DNA from: Aquibacillus saliphilus
GTDB lineage: Bacteria; Bacillota; Bacilli; Bacillales; Amphibacillaceae
NCBI RefSeq assembly: GCF_020404745.1
Contig: NZ_JAIZAP010000011.1
Location: forward strand, 62,001-126,000
Reading direction: 5' to 3'
DNA length: 64,000 nucleotides
Part shown: piece after piece, positions 25,631-35,350 of the stretch
Layout of the letters: every line of letters begins with the position of its first letter
How positions within the stretch are numbered: the stretch's first letter is position 1
Made by a program: the position numbers and the translations under genes
Notes under the pieces: generated by a model
The model's input: only the letters and a program-made list of their open reading frames with translations
The model's database searches: none
What the model was told of the DNA's origin: nothing

Positions 25631-25879
25631 TTGAACGTCACAACTTTCGATTGTAATTTGTGGGATTTAACCTTGTTTGAAAAAGTAGGCTATGATAAAA
25701 ATAACAATGTATTTGTCATTTACTATTTTGATGGTGTTCAAATTGAATTTTCAGAAATAGAAGAACTAACTGTGTATCAATTTATTATTTCTACGAGTAA
25801 AGAAGAATTTATAAAGACTGTTCTTCTTCCTAATTATCCATATATACAGCATGTTGGACACATCTCCAAATTTAACTAA
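25631..25879 (+). CDS. Hypothetical 82-residue protein
   Basis: Unrecognised small soluble protein starting with TTG at 25631, with AAGGAG 11 bases upstream. No membrane segment, signal peptide or cysteine-rich motif; composition (many Phe, Tyr and Ile with regularly spaced charges, such as VIYYFDGVQIEFSEIEEL) suggests a compact alpha/beta fold. It stands alone on the plus strand between minus-strand yrrS and pbpI, genes usually adjacent. No database comparison was possible; moderately likely to be real. Confidence 0.5.
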   Translation: MNVTTFDCNLWDLTLFEKVGYDKNNNVFVIYYFDGVQIEFSEIEELTVYQFIISTSKEEFIKTVLLPNYPYIQHVGHISKFN

Positions 25880-25908
25880 TATAACTACTTTGTTAAAAAC
25901 TTCAAAGA

Positions 25909-25948
25909 GCCACTAATTTTATTATTTATTTTTTTCTAAATTAGTGGC
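25909..25948. terminator. Possible pbpI terminator overlapping its 3' end
   Basis: GCCACTAATTT (25909-25919) pairs perfectly with AAATTAGTGGC (25938-25948) around an 18-base A/T-rich loop. The right arm lies within the last codons of pbpI. The long loop makes it a weaker terminator than others here. Confidence 0.5.
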
Positions 25949-27646
25949 AATTTCTTGAAAAACCTGGTAGTTCTTTGATTCGCCACTTATCTGATCTAGA
26001 TCTACGACAACTAAAGCATATTTAGGTTTTTCACTTGGGAAAAATCCAGCAAACCAATAATGATTTTCACCATTTCTCCCGGTCTCAGCCGTTCCAGATT
26101 TTCCAGCTACTCTTGCTCCCTTTAAACTTTGGCCTGTGCCATTTTCTACTACATCAATTAGCATCCTTTTTAGTTGAAGAGCTGTTTCCTTATTTATTAA
26201 ATTTTCCTGTTTAATCATAGGTTTGAATTCCATCATTGTTGTCCCGTTATTATATAGAATTTTTTTTGCGATACGTACTTGTCCTTTTACACCATTATTT
26301 GCAATAGTCGCCATCATGTTCGCTATTGCTAGCGGAGTAATCTTGACTTCTTTTTGACCAATTGCTGTCTGTAAAATTGCTCGTTCGACAAATTTATCTT
26401 CATTATTTCCCCAAATCGTCCCTTGTTCTTCCTCAGGAAATTGGCTAAATTGCTCAAAGTGATACAGATCCCCACTCCAACCGACTGGCTCTAACAGGCC
26501 CATTTTATCAGCGTATTTTTCTAGAATCTCCTTATCCGCGTGCATTAACACTTTGGCAATTTCACCAAATGCAAAATTACAACTCAAAGCAAAACTCTCC
26601 TGAAAATTCAAGATACCGAGTGTTCGGGCTGCTGTATCATCACCATACAGGTTATTATCACAATCATATGTTCTCTCTAGACTTAATGGACTTTGTTCTA
26701 TCGCAGCTGCTGCTACCACTGTTTTAAATATGGATCCTGGAAATTCAGCTGTGAGCATTTGGTTCTGTAGTGTATTATCACTATATGGATTACTTTCGTC
26801 AATTTTTGGCCTTGATACCATTGCTAAAACATCTCTAGTCTCAATGTCTAAAAGTACTAATCCACCCTTAGTTATTTGATGCTGGTCAATTACTTGTTCA
26901 GTCATATACTGGATGTCTGAATCAATCGTTGTTTGAACCTTTACTGGATAAAAGTAATCACCTGTGCCTTGATATCTTAAATTCAACCCTAAGAGTGGAT
27001 TACCTCTAGCATCTACATGGTATTTTAACGTTTCATCACTGGTTGATACTAAGAATGAATCAAATGTCTTTTCTAGTCCTGAAATACCAATAGGTGTAGA
27101 GTCAGCACCATTACCCGATGCTTCGTATCTAGATTTATACTCTTCACTATTTTCACGCACAATACCCAATGTATGACTAGCAATCAAGGGATCTAAAAAA
27201 ATAGTTCGTTCCACTGCAACAATTCCAGTAATATTTGCTTGTTTCGCTTCTTCATATAAGGATGTACTAACGTCCGTACTTATTATATCGGATAAATAAA
27301 CCGGTTTTTTCTCTCGTTCGATATGTGTTCTCCAATCAGGGATTAATATATCTAATTTTGCTCGTAATGACTCTGGTAAATCAAGTGAATGTACAAAAGG
27401 AAACAAAACAATGTCCTTTTTCGATTCGTTATTCAACCGCTTATTAGCTCTATCTAAAAAAACACCCCTGCCGTTCGATAAAGAAATTTCACTAGAACGT
27501 TGCTTTACACTTTCCTCCAATAAATTAACTTGTTCTGGTCCATAGCTTTCTGTTGATAGTAACTGTATATCAGCTAGTTTATAAATAACAAAACAAATGA
27601 ATAAAGTTATAGTAAGAGCACAAATATATACTCGTGACTTTTTCAT
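25922..27646 (-). CDS. pbpI: Class B penicillin-binding protein PbpI
   Basis: Membrane-anchored D,D-transpeptidase that cross-links peptidoglycan; PbpI (PBP4b) of B. subtilis is expressed in sporulation. 574 residues: signal anchor at about 7-26, an N-terminal dimerisation region to about 230, transpeptidase domain from 255 onward with Ser305-x-x-Lys308 (PGSIFKTV), Ser355-x-Asn357 (LSCNF) and Lys516-Ser-Gly-Thr519 (AGKSGTAET). All three active-site motifs are intact. Downstream of greA in the conserved greA-pbpI-yrrS order. Confidence 0.94.
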   Translation of the reverse strand: MKKSRVYICALTITLFICFVIYKLADIQLLSTESYGPEQVNLLEESVKQRSSEISLSNGRGVFLDRANKRLNNESKKDIVLFPFVHSLDLPESLRAKLDILIPDWRTHIEREKKPVYLSDIISTDVSTSLYEEAKQANITGIVAVERTIFLDPLIASHTLGIVRENSEEYKSRYEASGNGADSTPIGISGLEKTFDSFLVSTSDETLKYHVDARGNPLLGLNLRYQGTGDYFYPVKVQTTIDSDIQYMTEQVIDQHQITKGGLVLLDIETRDVLAMVSRPKIDESNPYSDNTLQNQMLTAEFPGSIFKTVVAAAAIEQSPLSLERTYDCDNNLYGDDTAARTLGILNFQESFALSCNFAFGEIAKVLMHADKEILEKYADKMGLLEPVGWSGDLYHFEQFSQFPEEEQGTIWGNNEDKFVERAILQTAIGQKEVKITPLAIANMMATIANNGVKGQVRIAKKILYNNGTTMMEFKPMIKQENLINKETALQLKRMLIDVVENGTGQSLKGARVAGKSGTAETGRNGENHYWFAGFFPSEKPKYALVVVDLDQISGESKNYQVFQEIATNLEKNK

Positions 27647-27702
27647 TATTTCACCCCTCTCTTAGTTTTCATTATCGACTAAGAGAAAGTTACTTAAACT
27701 AA

Positions 27703-27738
27703 ATAAAAAAGATGTTCCATGAGAATCCATGAAACACC
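27703..27738 (-). terminator. greA terminator
   Basis: GGTGTTTCATG pairs with CATGGAACATC (27728-27738 with 27711-27721, two G-U pairs, loop GATTCT), followed on the minus strand by TTTTTTATTT. It separates greA from pbpI. Confidence 0.8.
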
Positions 27739-27747
27739 TTCTTTAAC

Positions 27748-28224
27748 TTAGCTTACTTTTATAATTTTAACACTCATATCTCCGTCTGGTGTATATACGG
27801 TTACTTCTTCACCAATCTCTTTACCCAAAAGGCTTTTAGCAATTGGCGAATCATTAGATATTTTCCCCTCAAATGGATCAGCTTCTGCACTACCTACAAT
27901 TGTATAAGTTTCCTCATCACCATTAGGTAATTCTTTGAAGGTTACTGTTTTGCCTAATGAAACTACATTAGGATTTTGGTTATCATTTTCGATTATAACT
28001 GCGTTACGCAACATATTTTCCACTTGAGCGATTCTTGATTCAACGAAAGCTTGTTCGTCTTTTGCTGCATCATACTCAGAGTTCTCGGATAAGTCACCAA
28101 AGTCGCGAGCAATTTTAATTCTTTCAACAACTTCTTGGCGTTTTTCCGTCTTTAAGTAATTCAATTCATTTTCGATTTTCTCTTTTCCCTCTTGGGTCAT
28201 GTAGTAGCTTTTTTCTACAGCCAT
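27748..28224 (-). CDS. greA: Transcription elongation factor GreA
   Basis: Stimulates RNA cleavage by backtracked RNA polymerase through its secondary channel. 158 residues: N-terminal coiled coil (about 1-75) with the acidic tip [18 protein letters not shown], and a C-terminal FKBP-like domain with [19 protein letters not shown]. Start ATG 28222-28224, 6-7 bases after AAGGAGTG; three additional codons upstream are not conserved. A promoter pair (TTGTTA/TATATA) lies about 110 bp upstream and a terminator immediately follows, so it is probably monocistronic. Confidence 0.96.
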   Translation of the reverse strand: MAVEKSYYMTQEGKEKIENELNYLKTEKRQEVVERIKIARDFGDLSENSEYDAAKDEQAFVESRIAQVENMLRNAVIIENDNQNPNVVSLGKTVTFKELPNGDEETYTIVGSAEADPFEGKISNDSPIAKSLLGKEIGEEVTVYTPDGDMSVKIIKVS

Positions 28225-28335
28225 TTCAAACACTCCTTTGATCCCAACAATTTCTAATACCGATATTTAGTCCAATAATACCTTTAATAGCTAGCTTAAA
28301 ATTTATTGATATTCCAAATGATAACATATTTACCG

Positions 28336-28364
28336 TATATATTGGAATTAAAAACTACTAACAA
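28336..28364 (-). promoter_or_regulatory. Predicted promoter of greA
   Basis: Minus-strand TTGTTA (28359-28364) and TATATA (28336-28341) with a 17-bp spacer. It lies in a partly dyad-symmetric A/T-rich stretch (TTCCAA ... TTGGAA). Confidence 0.4.
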
Positions 28365-28415
28365 ATATTATGGCTGATTTTCAAAAGATTTTCAACACTT
28401 TTCTAAATATTTCCA

Positions 28416-29051
28416 TTAAATCTTATTATCCAATATAGTCTTTATTTTGGTAGCCATTAAATCAATCGCTACATGATTTTGCCCACCTTCTGGAATGATT
28501 ATATCTGCATACCTCTTTGTGGGTTCAACAAATTGTAGATGCATTGGTCGTACCTCATTAGTGTATTGATCTATAACAGAATCAATCGTACGTCCTCTCT
28601 CTTTGATATCCCTTAGCATCCGTCTAATGATTCTCAAATCAGAATCTGTATCAACAAATACCTTGATATCCATCAAATCCAAAAGTCTCGGATCCTCTAA
28701 TATTAAAATACCCTCTAAAATAATGACCTCTTTTGGTTCAACTTCAATTACCTGTTCAGACCTGGTATGCACTTTATAGTCATAAACGGGTTTTTCAATA
28801 GAATTATTATTTAATAACTCATTTACATGTTGTATTAACAAATCATTATCAAAAGCAAGCGGATGATCATAATTCGTATGTAAACGTTCCTGAAAAGGCA
28901 AGTGTGACTGGTCTTTATAATAGTAATCCTGTTCAATTACAAGAATAGTTTTATCAGCAAAGCGTTGACAAATAGATCTAGTTACCGAAGTCTTTCCGGA
29001 TCCACTACCTCCAGCTACTCCTATAACTATTGGTTTTTTCTGTGACATCAT
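28416..29051 (-). CDS. udk: Uridine kinase
   Basis: Phosphorylates uridine and cytidine to UMP and CMP in pyrimidine salvage. 211 residues; P-loop GGSGSGKTS at residues 14-22, substrate-site region [10 protein letters not shown] and NYDHPLAFD, and lid region [12 protein letters not shown]. Start at the first of two adjacent ATGs, 29049-29051, downstream of AAGGAGAG. It is only 27 bp from trmR; the two trhP-type peptidase-family genes that lie between them in B. subtilis are absent. Confidence 0.96.
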   Translation of the reverse strand: MMSQKKPIVIGVAGGSGSGKTSVTRSICQRFADKTILVIEQDYYYKDQSHLPFQERLHTNYDHPLAFDNDLLIQHVNELLNNNSIEKPVYDYKVHTRSEQVIEVEPKEVIILEGILILEDPRLLDLMDIKVFVDTDSDLRIIRRMLRDIKERGRTIDSVIDQYTNEVRPMHLQFVEPTKRYADIIIPEGGQNHVAIDLMATKIKTILDNKI

Positions 29052-29078
29052 TCTTTTAGCTCTCCTTCATTTCTCGCT

Positions 29079-29714
29079 TCATCTTTTCACGCTAATGGCG
29101 ACACCATCTCCGATAGGAATGATTGATGTCGTGTACGATGGATGGTTAATTAACCACTCGTTGTATTTATAAACTTTTTTCGCTATGCTGTTTGACCGCT
29201 CATTTTCAATAGAACTATCAGTAACCAATCCTTTAAATAGAACGTTATCTGAAATAATTACTGCGTCTTCAGTTAAATATTTACTATATAATTCGAAAAA
29301 ACGTTGATATTGCCCTTTTGCCGCATCAATAAACAATAAATCATAAGGAGCTTGTTCCTTAATCCGATTAGTCTCTTCTAATGCATCACCAAATATAACA
29401 GTTATTTTGTTTTTCTTATCTATTTTTTTTATATTTGATAGGGCTTCTTCGTAACGATTTTTATCCCTTTCAATTGTTACAATAGAAGTTTCTGGAAATG
29501 CCTCTACCATACGAAGTGCAGAGTAACCAATAGCAGTACCTATTTCTAGAATTTTATTTGGTTTTTTCAAACGAATTAACTGCATCAGAAAATCTATACC
29601 TAGTGGTTCCATAATCGGTACATTATTTTTAAGAGCGTATTCTTCTAATTCATTGACCCATTCAGGTTTTGTATCAATTGTGTCTATTAAATATTGCTCT
29701 AGTCGTTTGTCCAA
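29079..29714 (-). CDS. trmR: tRNA 5-hydroxyuridine methyltransferase TrmR (YrrM)
   Basis: SAM-dependent O-methyltransferase that converts 5-hydroxyuridine at tRNA position 34 to 5-methoxyuridine, broadening wobble decoding. 211 residues; SAM motif ILEIGTAIGYSA, DLLFIDAAKGQY (metal/catalytic region), DNVLFKGLV and the C-terminal IPIGDGVAIS are all conserved with B. subtilis YrrM. Start is TTG 29712-29714, 8 bases after GGGAG; the open frame runs 15 codons further without support. The partner hydroxylation genes are not adjacent here. Confidence 0.9.
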   Translation of the reverse strand: MDKRLEQYLIDTIDTKPEWVNELEEYALKNNVPIMEPLGIDFLMQLIRLKKPNKILEIGTAIGYSALRMVEAFPETSIVTIERDKNRYEEALSNIKKIDKKNKITVIFGDALEETNRIKEQAPYDLLFIDAAKGQYQRFFELYSKYLTEDAVIISDNVLFKGLVTDSSIENERSNSIAKKVYKYNEWLINHPSYTTSIIPIGDGVAISVKR

Positions 29715-29796
29715 TCTTCCTACTCCCTTCGGACAAATTCTTACCTTCATTATATCCATAATATGCTCTAATTATAGGTTAGAGTGATTTTCTAAC

Positions 29797-29829
29797 CGTA
29801 AAAAAGCAGGGACAGGACAGACCCCTGCA
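29797..29829 (-). terminator. Terminator or attenuator between mltG and trmR
   Basis: On the minus strand GCAGGG (29823-29828) pairs with CCCTGC (29806-29811) across an 11-base GTCTGTCCTGT loop, followed by TTTTTTACGG. The GGGACAGGAC core recurs in a hairpin at 40136. Confidence 0.65.
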
Positions 29830-29846
29830 ACCCCTGGAAGGTTAAA

Positions 29847-31007
29847 TTAATCTCTGTCTAAATATTCGTTTACTTTTTGATTATGCTCATCAAGAGTTTT
29901 AGAATAGTAAACTTCTCCATCAGCAGCTACAAAGTAAATAAAATCACTTTCTTTAGGTTCCAATACAGCAAGTAATGAGTTTTCTGCGAAATTGGAAATT
30001 GGTCCAATAGGTAATCCAACAACTTGATAAGTATTATATGGAGAATCAATTTCCAAATGCTCATACAGCGTTCTGTCCAAATGTTCACCTCGTGCATATG
30101 CTACGGTTGGATCTGTTTGTAACATCATATCTGCATCCAAACGGTTGTAAAAGACTCCAGCAATTTTTTTTCGATGTTCCGTAGATCTTGCCTCATTTTC
30201 GACTAAAGATGTCAGTGTTAGCACCTCATGTACAGTCCAGTCTGGGTCCATTAAATCAAGATGTTCTGAAACTACATCTTTCGTTTTTTGCAGCATAGAA
30301 TTAACAATCGTTTCAGTACTAGGGTTTTCTTCAAAAAACTGATAAGTTGCAGCAAACAGATACCCTTCTAAAGGTGTTTTTATGTCTTTATCAAGAATCT
30401 CTTCTGACAGAATAGTTGGGTATGTATCTATAAGTTGCTCAATGTACTCAGGGTCTTCCACAGTCTTTAAGAATTCATCTTTATCAACATTAGCTCTCTC
30501 CGCATATATTTCAGCTATTTGCTCAATCGTTTTACCTTCTGGAATTGTCACTGTTAAAACCGGTTCTTCTAAGACTCTACCAGTTTGAAGAGTATCAGTA
30601 ATCTCATTTAATGTCATAGCAGGAGATAGTTGATATTCACCAGCCTGAAAATCAGAAGCATTTTTAAATTTAATATAAAGACGATATACTATACTGTTAC
30701 TAATAATTCCATTTTCTTCTAGAATTGATGCAATTTGTGATGAGGACGATCCCATTGGTATCTCAACATCTATAGTAGAGTCATCCTCAGGATTTACAGG
30801 CTCCAATGCAGACTTAATATATGAATAACCATAATTTGCTCCTACAGCTATTATTATTGTTATAACAATTAACACTATGGCTACAATTCTTCTTGTTATC
30901 TTAGCTTCGTTACTCCGTTGGTAAAGTTGATCTTTTTTACTCTTATTTTCCTGTTTGGCTACTTGCTTATTTTTATTTTTGTTATTGTTTTTATTCGACG
31001 GTGTCAT
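29847..31007 (-). CDS. mltG: Endolytic murein transglycosylase MltG
   Basis: Membrane-bound YceG-family enzyme that cleaves nascent glycan strands and is thought to terminate their elongation. 386 residues: Asn/Lys-rich cytoplasmic tail (1-38), membrane helix about 40-60, a LysM-like region around 80-145, and the catalytic domain with the likely active-site Glu270 in SLVENEA, plus FYNRLDADMMLQTDPTV and PIGPISNF. Start ATG 31005-31007 behind GGGGGAG; six additional upstream codons overlap that site. Followed by a terminator before trmR. Confidence 0.94.
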   Translation of the reverse strand: MTPSNKNNNKNKNKQVAKQENKSKKDQLYQRSNEAKITRRIVAIVLIVITIIIAVGANYGYSYIKSALEPVNPEDDSTIDVEIPMGSSSSQIASILEENGIISNSIVYRLYIKFKNASDFQAGEYQLSPAMTLNEITDTLQTGRVLEEPVLTVTIPEGKTIEQIAEIYAERANVDKDEFLKTVEDPEYIEQLIDTYPTILSEEILDKDIKTPLEGYLFAATYQFFEENPSTETIVNSMLQKTKDVVSEHLDLMDPDWTVHEVLTLTSLVENEARSTEHRKKIAGVFYNRLDADMMLQTDPTVAYARGEHLDRTLYEHLEIDSPYNTYQVVGLPIGPISNFAENSLLAVLEPKESDFIYFVAADGEVYYSKTLDEHNQKVNEYLDRD

Positions 31008-31235
31008 AGAGTCTCCCCCTTTCATCCGATATATTATACTACAAAAAACATCATAATTTCTAATAATATAATAAATTTCTATTATTATTTAAATAAATAA
31101 GTAATAGGTTAATTCATTCATTTACACAAGGGAGAGCTATTTGGTTGTATTGTGAACATCTTTTAACAAGTAACAGGTTTAGGATAATTATTGCCACGCT
31201 AACTAATTAATTAGGTGTTAAAAACAAATATCATG

Positions 31236-31279
31236 CAAAAACCAACCCTTCACAGACTAAGGGAAGGGTTGGTTTTTGA
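31236..31279. terminator. yrzB operon terminator
   Basis: AAAACCAACCCTTC (31238-31251) pairs with GAAGGGTTGGTTTT (31263-31276), with A-rich and T-rich flanks; six bases beyond the yrzB stop. Confidence 0.85.
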
Positions 31280-31284
31280 ATGAT

Positions 31285-31566
31285 TTAATTTGTTTCTTCA
31301 TCTGTTAAAGTATTAAGCATTTCTTCAACCATTTCCCATTCTTCCTCGGATTCAATTTGAAATAGGGATAAATCGTCCTCATTATTTTGATCTTCATAAC
31401 GAAAAGCGAAAACTTCAACTTCTTCATCATCTTTTTGATCCACCGGCACTACTGCAATGTAAGAGTTACCTGTTTGATCAACGTCAAAATTAAACAGTAC
31501 CTCAAACAGATGTTCTTCACCATTTTCGTCTGGTATGATGATTCTTTCTTTTTCTTCTAATGACAT
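31285..31566 (-). CDS. yrzB: YrzB family protein (DUF1292)
   Basis: 93 residues, acidic, with the DUF1292 pattern IIIPDENGEEHLFEVLFNFD and SYIAVVP. Function unknown; always found after ruvX/yrzL in Bacillaceae and sharing their operon. Start ATG 31564-31566 lies 8 bases after GGAGGT and gives exactly the B. subtilis length; five further in-frame codons upstream cover the site. The C-terminus (EEEWEMVEEML) is probably helical. Confidence 0.92.
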   Translation of the reverse strand: MSLEEKERIIIPDENGEEHLFEVLFNFDVDQTGNSYIAVVPVDQKDDEEVEVFAFRYEDQNNEDDLSLFQIESEEEWEMVEEMLNTLTDEETN

Positions 31567-31582
31567 CCTAAAAACCTCCATT

Positions 31583-31999
31583 TTATTGCTTAGAATCTAA
31601 ATAGCCTTGCAAAATCATTACAGCTGCCATCTTATCAATGACTTTTTTTCTTTTTTTTCTACTAACATCCGCTTCTATTAACACTCTTTCTGCAGCCATT
31701 GTAGTTAGTCGTTCATCCCAAAGGACAGTTGGTAATCCGAACTTTCTTTCAAAGTATTTTGCGAATCGCTGAGATGCCTCTGCACGTTCACCAATCGTTC
31801 CATTCATATTTTTTGGTAAACCAACCACAGCTTCTCCAATTTCATGCTCTTTTATAATGGATTCTAATTCTTTTTCGGCAGTTTGATAATCATTTTCATT
31901 CCAAAGTATGGTTGTCAAACCTTGCGCAGTCCAACCAAAGGCATCACTTATGGCAACACCAATGGTCTTTTGCCCTACGTCTAATCCTATCTTCTTCAT
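31583..31999 (-). CDS. ruvX: YqgF/RuvX family nuclease
   Basis: RNase H-fold protein of 138 residues, implicated in 16S rRNA 5'-end maturation and described as a Holliday junction resolvase-like enzyme. The acidic active site shows Asp7 (GLDVGQK), the Glu in [10 protein letters not shown] and LWDERLTT. B. subtilis YrrK is its counterpart. ATG 31997-31999 follows GAGGCATAAGA; two bases after yrzL. Central gene of the yrzL-ruvX-yrzB operon. Confidence 0.94.
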   Translation of the reverse strand: MKKIGLDVGQKTIGVAISDAFGWTAQGLTTILWNENDYQTAEKELESIIKEHEIGEAVVGLPKNMNGTIGERAEASQRFAKYFERKFGLPTVLWDERLTTMAAERVLIEADVSRKKRKKVIDKMAAVMILQGYLDSKQ

Positions 32000-32001
32000 T
32001 C

Positions 32002-32268
32002 TTATGCCTCTTTATTCTGATCGAGATAAAATTTTACCAATTCTTCTATTAGCTCATCCCGCTCAATTCTCCGCATTAAATTCCTTGCATCTTTATGTCT
32101 AGGAATATAAGCAGGATCACCTGATAACAAGTAGCCTACTATTTGATTAATTGGATTGTATCCTTTTTCCCTTAATGCTTCATGAACTGTCAACAATATT
32201 TCTTTGACATTTTCATCAAAGGGTTCTTCCGAAAAATTGAATTTCATCGTCTTATCCATTGATCCCAT
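32002..32268 (-). CDS. yrzL: YrzL / IreB family protein (DUF965)
   Basis: 88 residues, highly conserved: KTMKFNF near the N-terminus and [19 protein letters not shown] in the centre. The Enterococcus relative IreB is a phosphorylation target of the serine/threonine kinase IreK and influences cephalosporin resistance; the role in spore formers is unknown. First gene of the yrzL-ruvX-yrzB operon, downstream of alaS. ATG 32266-32268 behind GGGGTG. Confidence 0.93.
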   Translation of the reverse strand: MGSMDKTMKFNFSEEPFDENVKEILLTVHEALREKGYNPINQIVGYLLSGDPAYIPRHKDARNLMRRIERDELIEELVKFYLDQNKEA

Positions 32269-32361
32269 AGAAACACCCCACTTTTAATTTACCGTATCGT
32301 TCCATTTTATTAATCTAATACATCTATTATAATATATAGTTTTTTGGAATGAAATGGCAAA

Positions 32362-34998
32362 CTATGAATTTGACTTTACATAGCTTTCTGCGTAGTTTAA
32401 AGCACTAGCTAATTGCTCTGGTAGTTTACCACCAGCTTGAGCCATGTCAGGTCGTCCACCACCGCCGCCACCACAAATCTTAGCGGTTTCTTTGATTAAA
32501 TTACCAGCATGATAGCCTTTATCAATAAGATCTTTAGATACACCAGCCGCAAGTTGTACTTTGCCATTGTTTACTGAGCCAAGCAAAATTATACCTGATC
32601 CTAGCTTTTGCTTTAACTCATCAACCATATTCCTAAGTTGGTTCATATCCTGAACATCTACTTGTTGAGAAAGCAGTTTGACATCATCTATTGTTTGAAC
32701 ATGATCAAGAATTGATGAAGCTTCTAAATTGGAAATCTTAGCACTTAAAGAATCCCTTTCTCGTTGTAAATCTTTTAAATCTTGAAATAAAGATTCAACT
32801 CGTGACGGCACTTTTTCTTCATTGGATTTAAGGAGTGTAGCAGCTTGTTGTAATACTACTTGTTTGCCAGTCATAAAATTATATGCGCCTTTTCCAGTGG
32901 TTGCTTCGATTCTTCTCGTTCCAGCTCCAATTCCTGATTCAGAAACAATCTTAAATAAACCAATTTCAGCTGTATTTTGAACATGGCAGCCACCACAAAG
33001 TTCAATACTATAATCACCTGCTTTTACAACTCGAACGACATCACCGTATTTTTCGCCAAATAATGCCATTGCACCCATTTCTTTTGCTTCTTCGATATTA
33101 TGATAATTAATATCTACTTGAATAGATTCCCAAATCTTCTCGTTAACTATTGTTTCTATTTCATTTAACTCCTCACTACTAATACCTCCAAAATGCGAGA
33201 AGTCAAAACGCAATCGATCAGGACCTACAAATGAACCAGCTTGATTTACATGTTCCCCGAGTACATCTTTTAAAGCTTGATGAAGCAAGTGTGTTGCCGT
33301 GTGATTTTTGATAATCAATGAGCGTGACTTATCGTTCACTACTGCTCTCACTTTTTCACCCTTATGTAATGTACCTTCTTTAACGATTACACGATGTAAG
33401 TTTTGCCCTTTAGGTGCTTTCCTGACATCTTCTACATAAGCGGTCGCATCTTTTGTATATATCCAACCTTTGTCAGCAACTTGTCCTCCACTCTCTGCAT
33501 AAAAAGGTGTCTCTTCAAGGATAACATATAACTCATCTTGTTTATTTGCGGAGTCAGCAAATGATTTATCTTTAATCATTTCAGTTATTACTGTATTAGA
33601 TTCGACAGTATTATAACCTATAAATTCACTCCTTACATCTACTTCACTAAGAACTCCCTCTTGTATTTGCATCGAATCAGTTTTTTGACGCGCTTGACGA
33701 GCTCGATTTCGTTGTTTGTTCATCTCAATTTTGTAGCCTTCTTCGTCTATTGTAAAGCCAGCTTCTTGAACGTATTCCTCTGTTAATTCCTTTGGAAATC
33801 CGTACGTATCATATAATCTGAAAACTTCCGTACCTGGAAAGACGTTACTACCATTCTTTTTTTCTTCTTCCATTATTTCTGAGAGAATAGTTAACCCTTC
33901 ACTAAGTGTTTCATGAAACCTATCTTCTTCTGTTTTAATAACGTTTTGGATAAACGCTTGTTTATCTTTAACTTCAGGATAAAAGTCTTCCATTATTTCT
34001 CCAACGACTGGAACAAGTTGGAACATGAAAGGTTTTTCAATTCCTATCAATTTAGCATAACGAACTGCTCTTCTAAGTAATCTTCTTAATACATAGCCCC
34101 TGCCTTCGTTAGATGGGACCGCACCATCACCTATTGCGAAAGTAACCGTACGAATATGATCTGCAATTACTTTAAATGCTACATCCAATTCTTTCTTTTC
34201 CCCATATCCTACTGTTGATATCTGCTCTAAGCTGTTAATGAGCGGTAGAAACAAATCTGTCTCAAAATTAGTTGGTGTATCTTGGATTACACATACCATT
34301 CTTTCTAACCCCAAGCCAGTATCTATGTTTTTCTTAGGTAGCGGCGTATAGGTGTCATCAGGGTTGTGATTAAATTGAGAGAACACCACATTCCAGATTT
34401 CTAAGTAACGTTCGTTTTCTCCACCAGGATATAACTCTGAATCATTTGGGTCATTGCCATACTTTTCTCCACGATCATAGAAAATTTCCGTATTTGGTCC
34501 ACTCGGTCCTTCACCAATATCCCAGAAGTTCTCCTCTAAACGAATAATTCTTTCCTCTGGCAATTTGATCTTGTCTTTCCACAAATAAAAAGCCTCATCA
34601 TCTTCTGGATGTACTGTTACAGATAGTTTATCCTTATCAAAACCAATCCACTTATCACTTGTTAGAAATTCCCAAGCCCATAAGATTGCTTCTTCTTTAA
34701 AGTAATCACCAATCGAGAAGTTTCCAAGCATTTCGAAAAATGTATGATGTCTCGCTGTGTATCCTACGTTTTCTATGTCATTTGTACGGATTGACTTCTG
34801 CGCATTTACTAGCCTTGGGTTGTCTGGAATTACTCTACCATCAAAATATTTTTTAACTGTAGCAACCCCACTGTTTATCCAAAGCAGTGTTGGGTCTTCA
34901 TGCGGAACAAGTGACGCACTTGGTTCTATCCTGTGACCTTTTTCCTTGAAAAAGTCCAGATACATTTGTCGAACTTGTGCTGAAGATAATGTTTTCAT
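32362..34998 (-). CDS. alaS: Alanyl-tRNA synthetase
   Basis: Class II synthetase that charges tRNA-Ala and edits Ser/Gly mischarging. 878 residues, the same as B. subtilis AlaS: catalytic core (1-360, with FFKEKGH and [13 protein letters not shown]), tRNA-recognition helices, editing domain with the zinc site HTATHLLH and CGGCH, and C-terminal C-Ala domain with a glycine-rich end ([17 protein letters not shown]). Start ATG 34996-34998 follows GGAGGT by 7 bases. Preceded by a T-box leader and strong promoter, so its expression should respond to uncharged tRNA-Ala. Confidence 0.97.
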   Translation of the reverse strand: MKTLSSAQVRQMYLDFFKEKGHRIEPSASLVPHEDPTLLWINSGVATVKKYFDGRVIPDNPRLVNAQKSIRTNDIENVGYTARHHTFFEMLGNFSIGDYFKEEAILWAWEFLTSDKWIGFDKDKLSVTVHPEDDEAFYLWKDKIKLPEERIIRLEENFWDIGEGPSGPNTEIFYDRGEKYGNDPNDSELYPGGENERYLEIWNVVFSQFNHNPDDTYTPLPKKNIDTGLGLERMVCVIQDTPTNFETDLFLPLINSLEQISTVGYGEKKELDVAFKVIADHIRTVTFAIGDGAVPSNEGRGYVLRRLLRRAVRYAKLIGIEKPFMFQLVPVVGEIMEDFYPEVKDKQAFIQNVIKTEEDRFHETLSEGLTILSEIMEEEKKNGSNVFPGTEVFRLYDTYGFPKELTEEYVQEAGFTIDEEGYKIEMNKQRNRARQARQKTDSMQIQEGVLSEVDVRSEFIGYNTVESNTVITEMIKDKSFADSANKQDELYVILEETPFYAESGGQVADKGWIYTKDATAYVEDVRKAPKGQNLHRVIVKEGTLHKGEKVRAVVNDKSRSLIIKNHTATHLLHQALKDVLGEHVNQAGSFVGPDRLRFDFSHFGGISSEELNEIETIVNEKIWESIQVDINYHNIEEAKEMGAMALFGEKYGDVVRVVKAGDYSIELCGGCHVQNTAEIGLFKIVSESGIGAGTRRIEATTGKGAYNFMTGKQVVLQQAATLLKSNEEKVPSRVESLFQDLKDLQRERDSLSAKISNLEASSILDHVQTIDDVKLLSQQVDVQDMNQLRNMVDELKQKLGSGIILLGSVNNGKVQLAAGVSKDLIDKGYHAGNLIKETAKICGGGGGGRPDMAQAGGKLPEQLASALNYAESYVKSNS

Positions 34999-35065
34999 GA
35001 TTGTAACCTCCATTTTATAATTCTGTACTCACTTCAACTAATCATTAACTAAGGTAATTTCTAAT

Positions 35066-35315
35066 ACAAAAAACTCCCGTGCCTGCTAAAAAGCAGGGAC
35101 GAGAGTTATTCGCGGTACCACCCTGATTATGAACACACTTTCTTGTTCATCACCTTGATCGCAATAACGGTGCGAACCGGTGGAGTTAACCACACTCAGA
35201 ACTAGCTTCCATGACCCTTCATCTAGAATTTCTTTCAGCCTAGGAAATTCTTCTCTTAAGATGGTCTGTCGTGTACTCGTGATCTTCATCGTTTTACATG
35301 TATTATACTATGCTA
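35066..35315 (-). promoter_or_regulatory. T-box riboswitch of alaS (specifier GCU)
   Basis: Covers the alaS-yrrI gap. The T-box AGGGTGGTACCGCG is at 35111-35124, followed by a terminator (CTCTCGTCCCTGC ... GCAGGCACGGGAG then TTTTTT, about 35069-35108) and preceded by a Stem I distal hairpin (GAATTTC ... GAAATTC). The likely specifier GCU is at 35214-35216, in AAGCTAG, matching alanine. Uncharged tRNA-Ala would favour the antiterminator and alaS transcription. Confidence 0.9.
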
Positions 35316-35321
35316 TCGGGT

Positions 35322-35350
35322 ATTATAGAGAACATTTTCACTTCTGTCAA
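35322..35350 (-). promoter_or_regulatory. Consensus sigma-A promoter of alaS
   Basis: Minus-strand TTGACA (35345-35350) and TATAAT (35322-35327), 17-bp spacer: a full consensus match. The -35 overlaps the stop codon of yrrI (35347-35349). Confidence 0.8.

Noticed and set aside
35086-35289. 67-codon minus-strand open frame upstream of alaS
   Set aside because: It runs through the T-box leader and contains the T-box motif itself.
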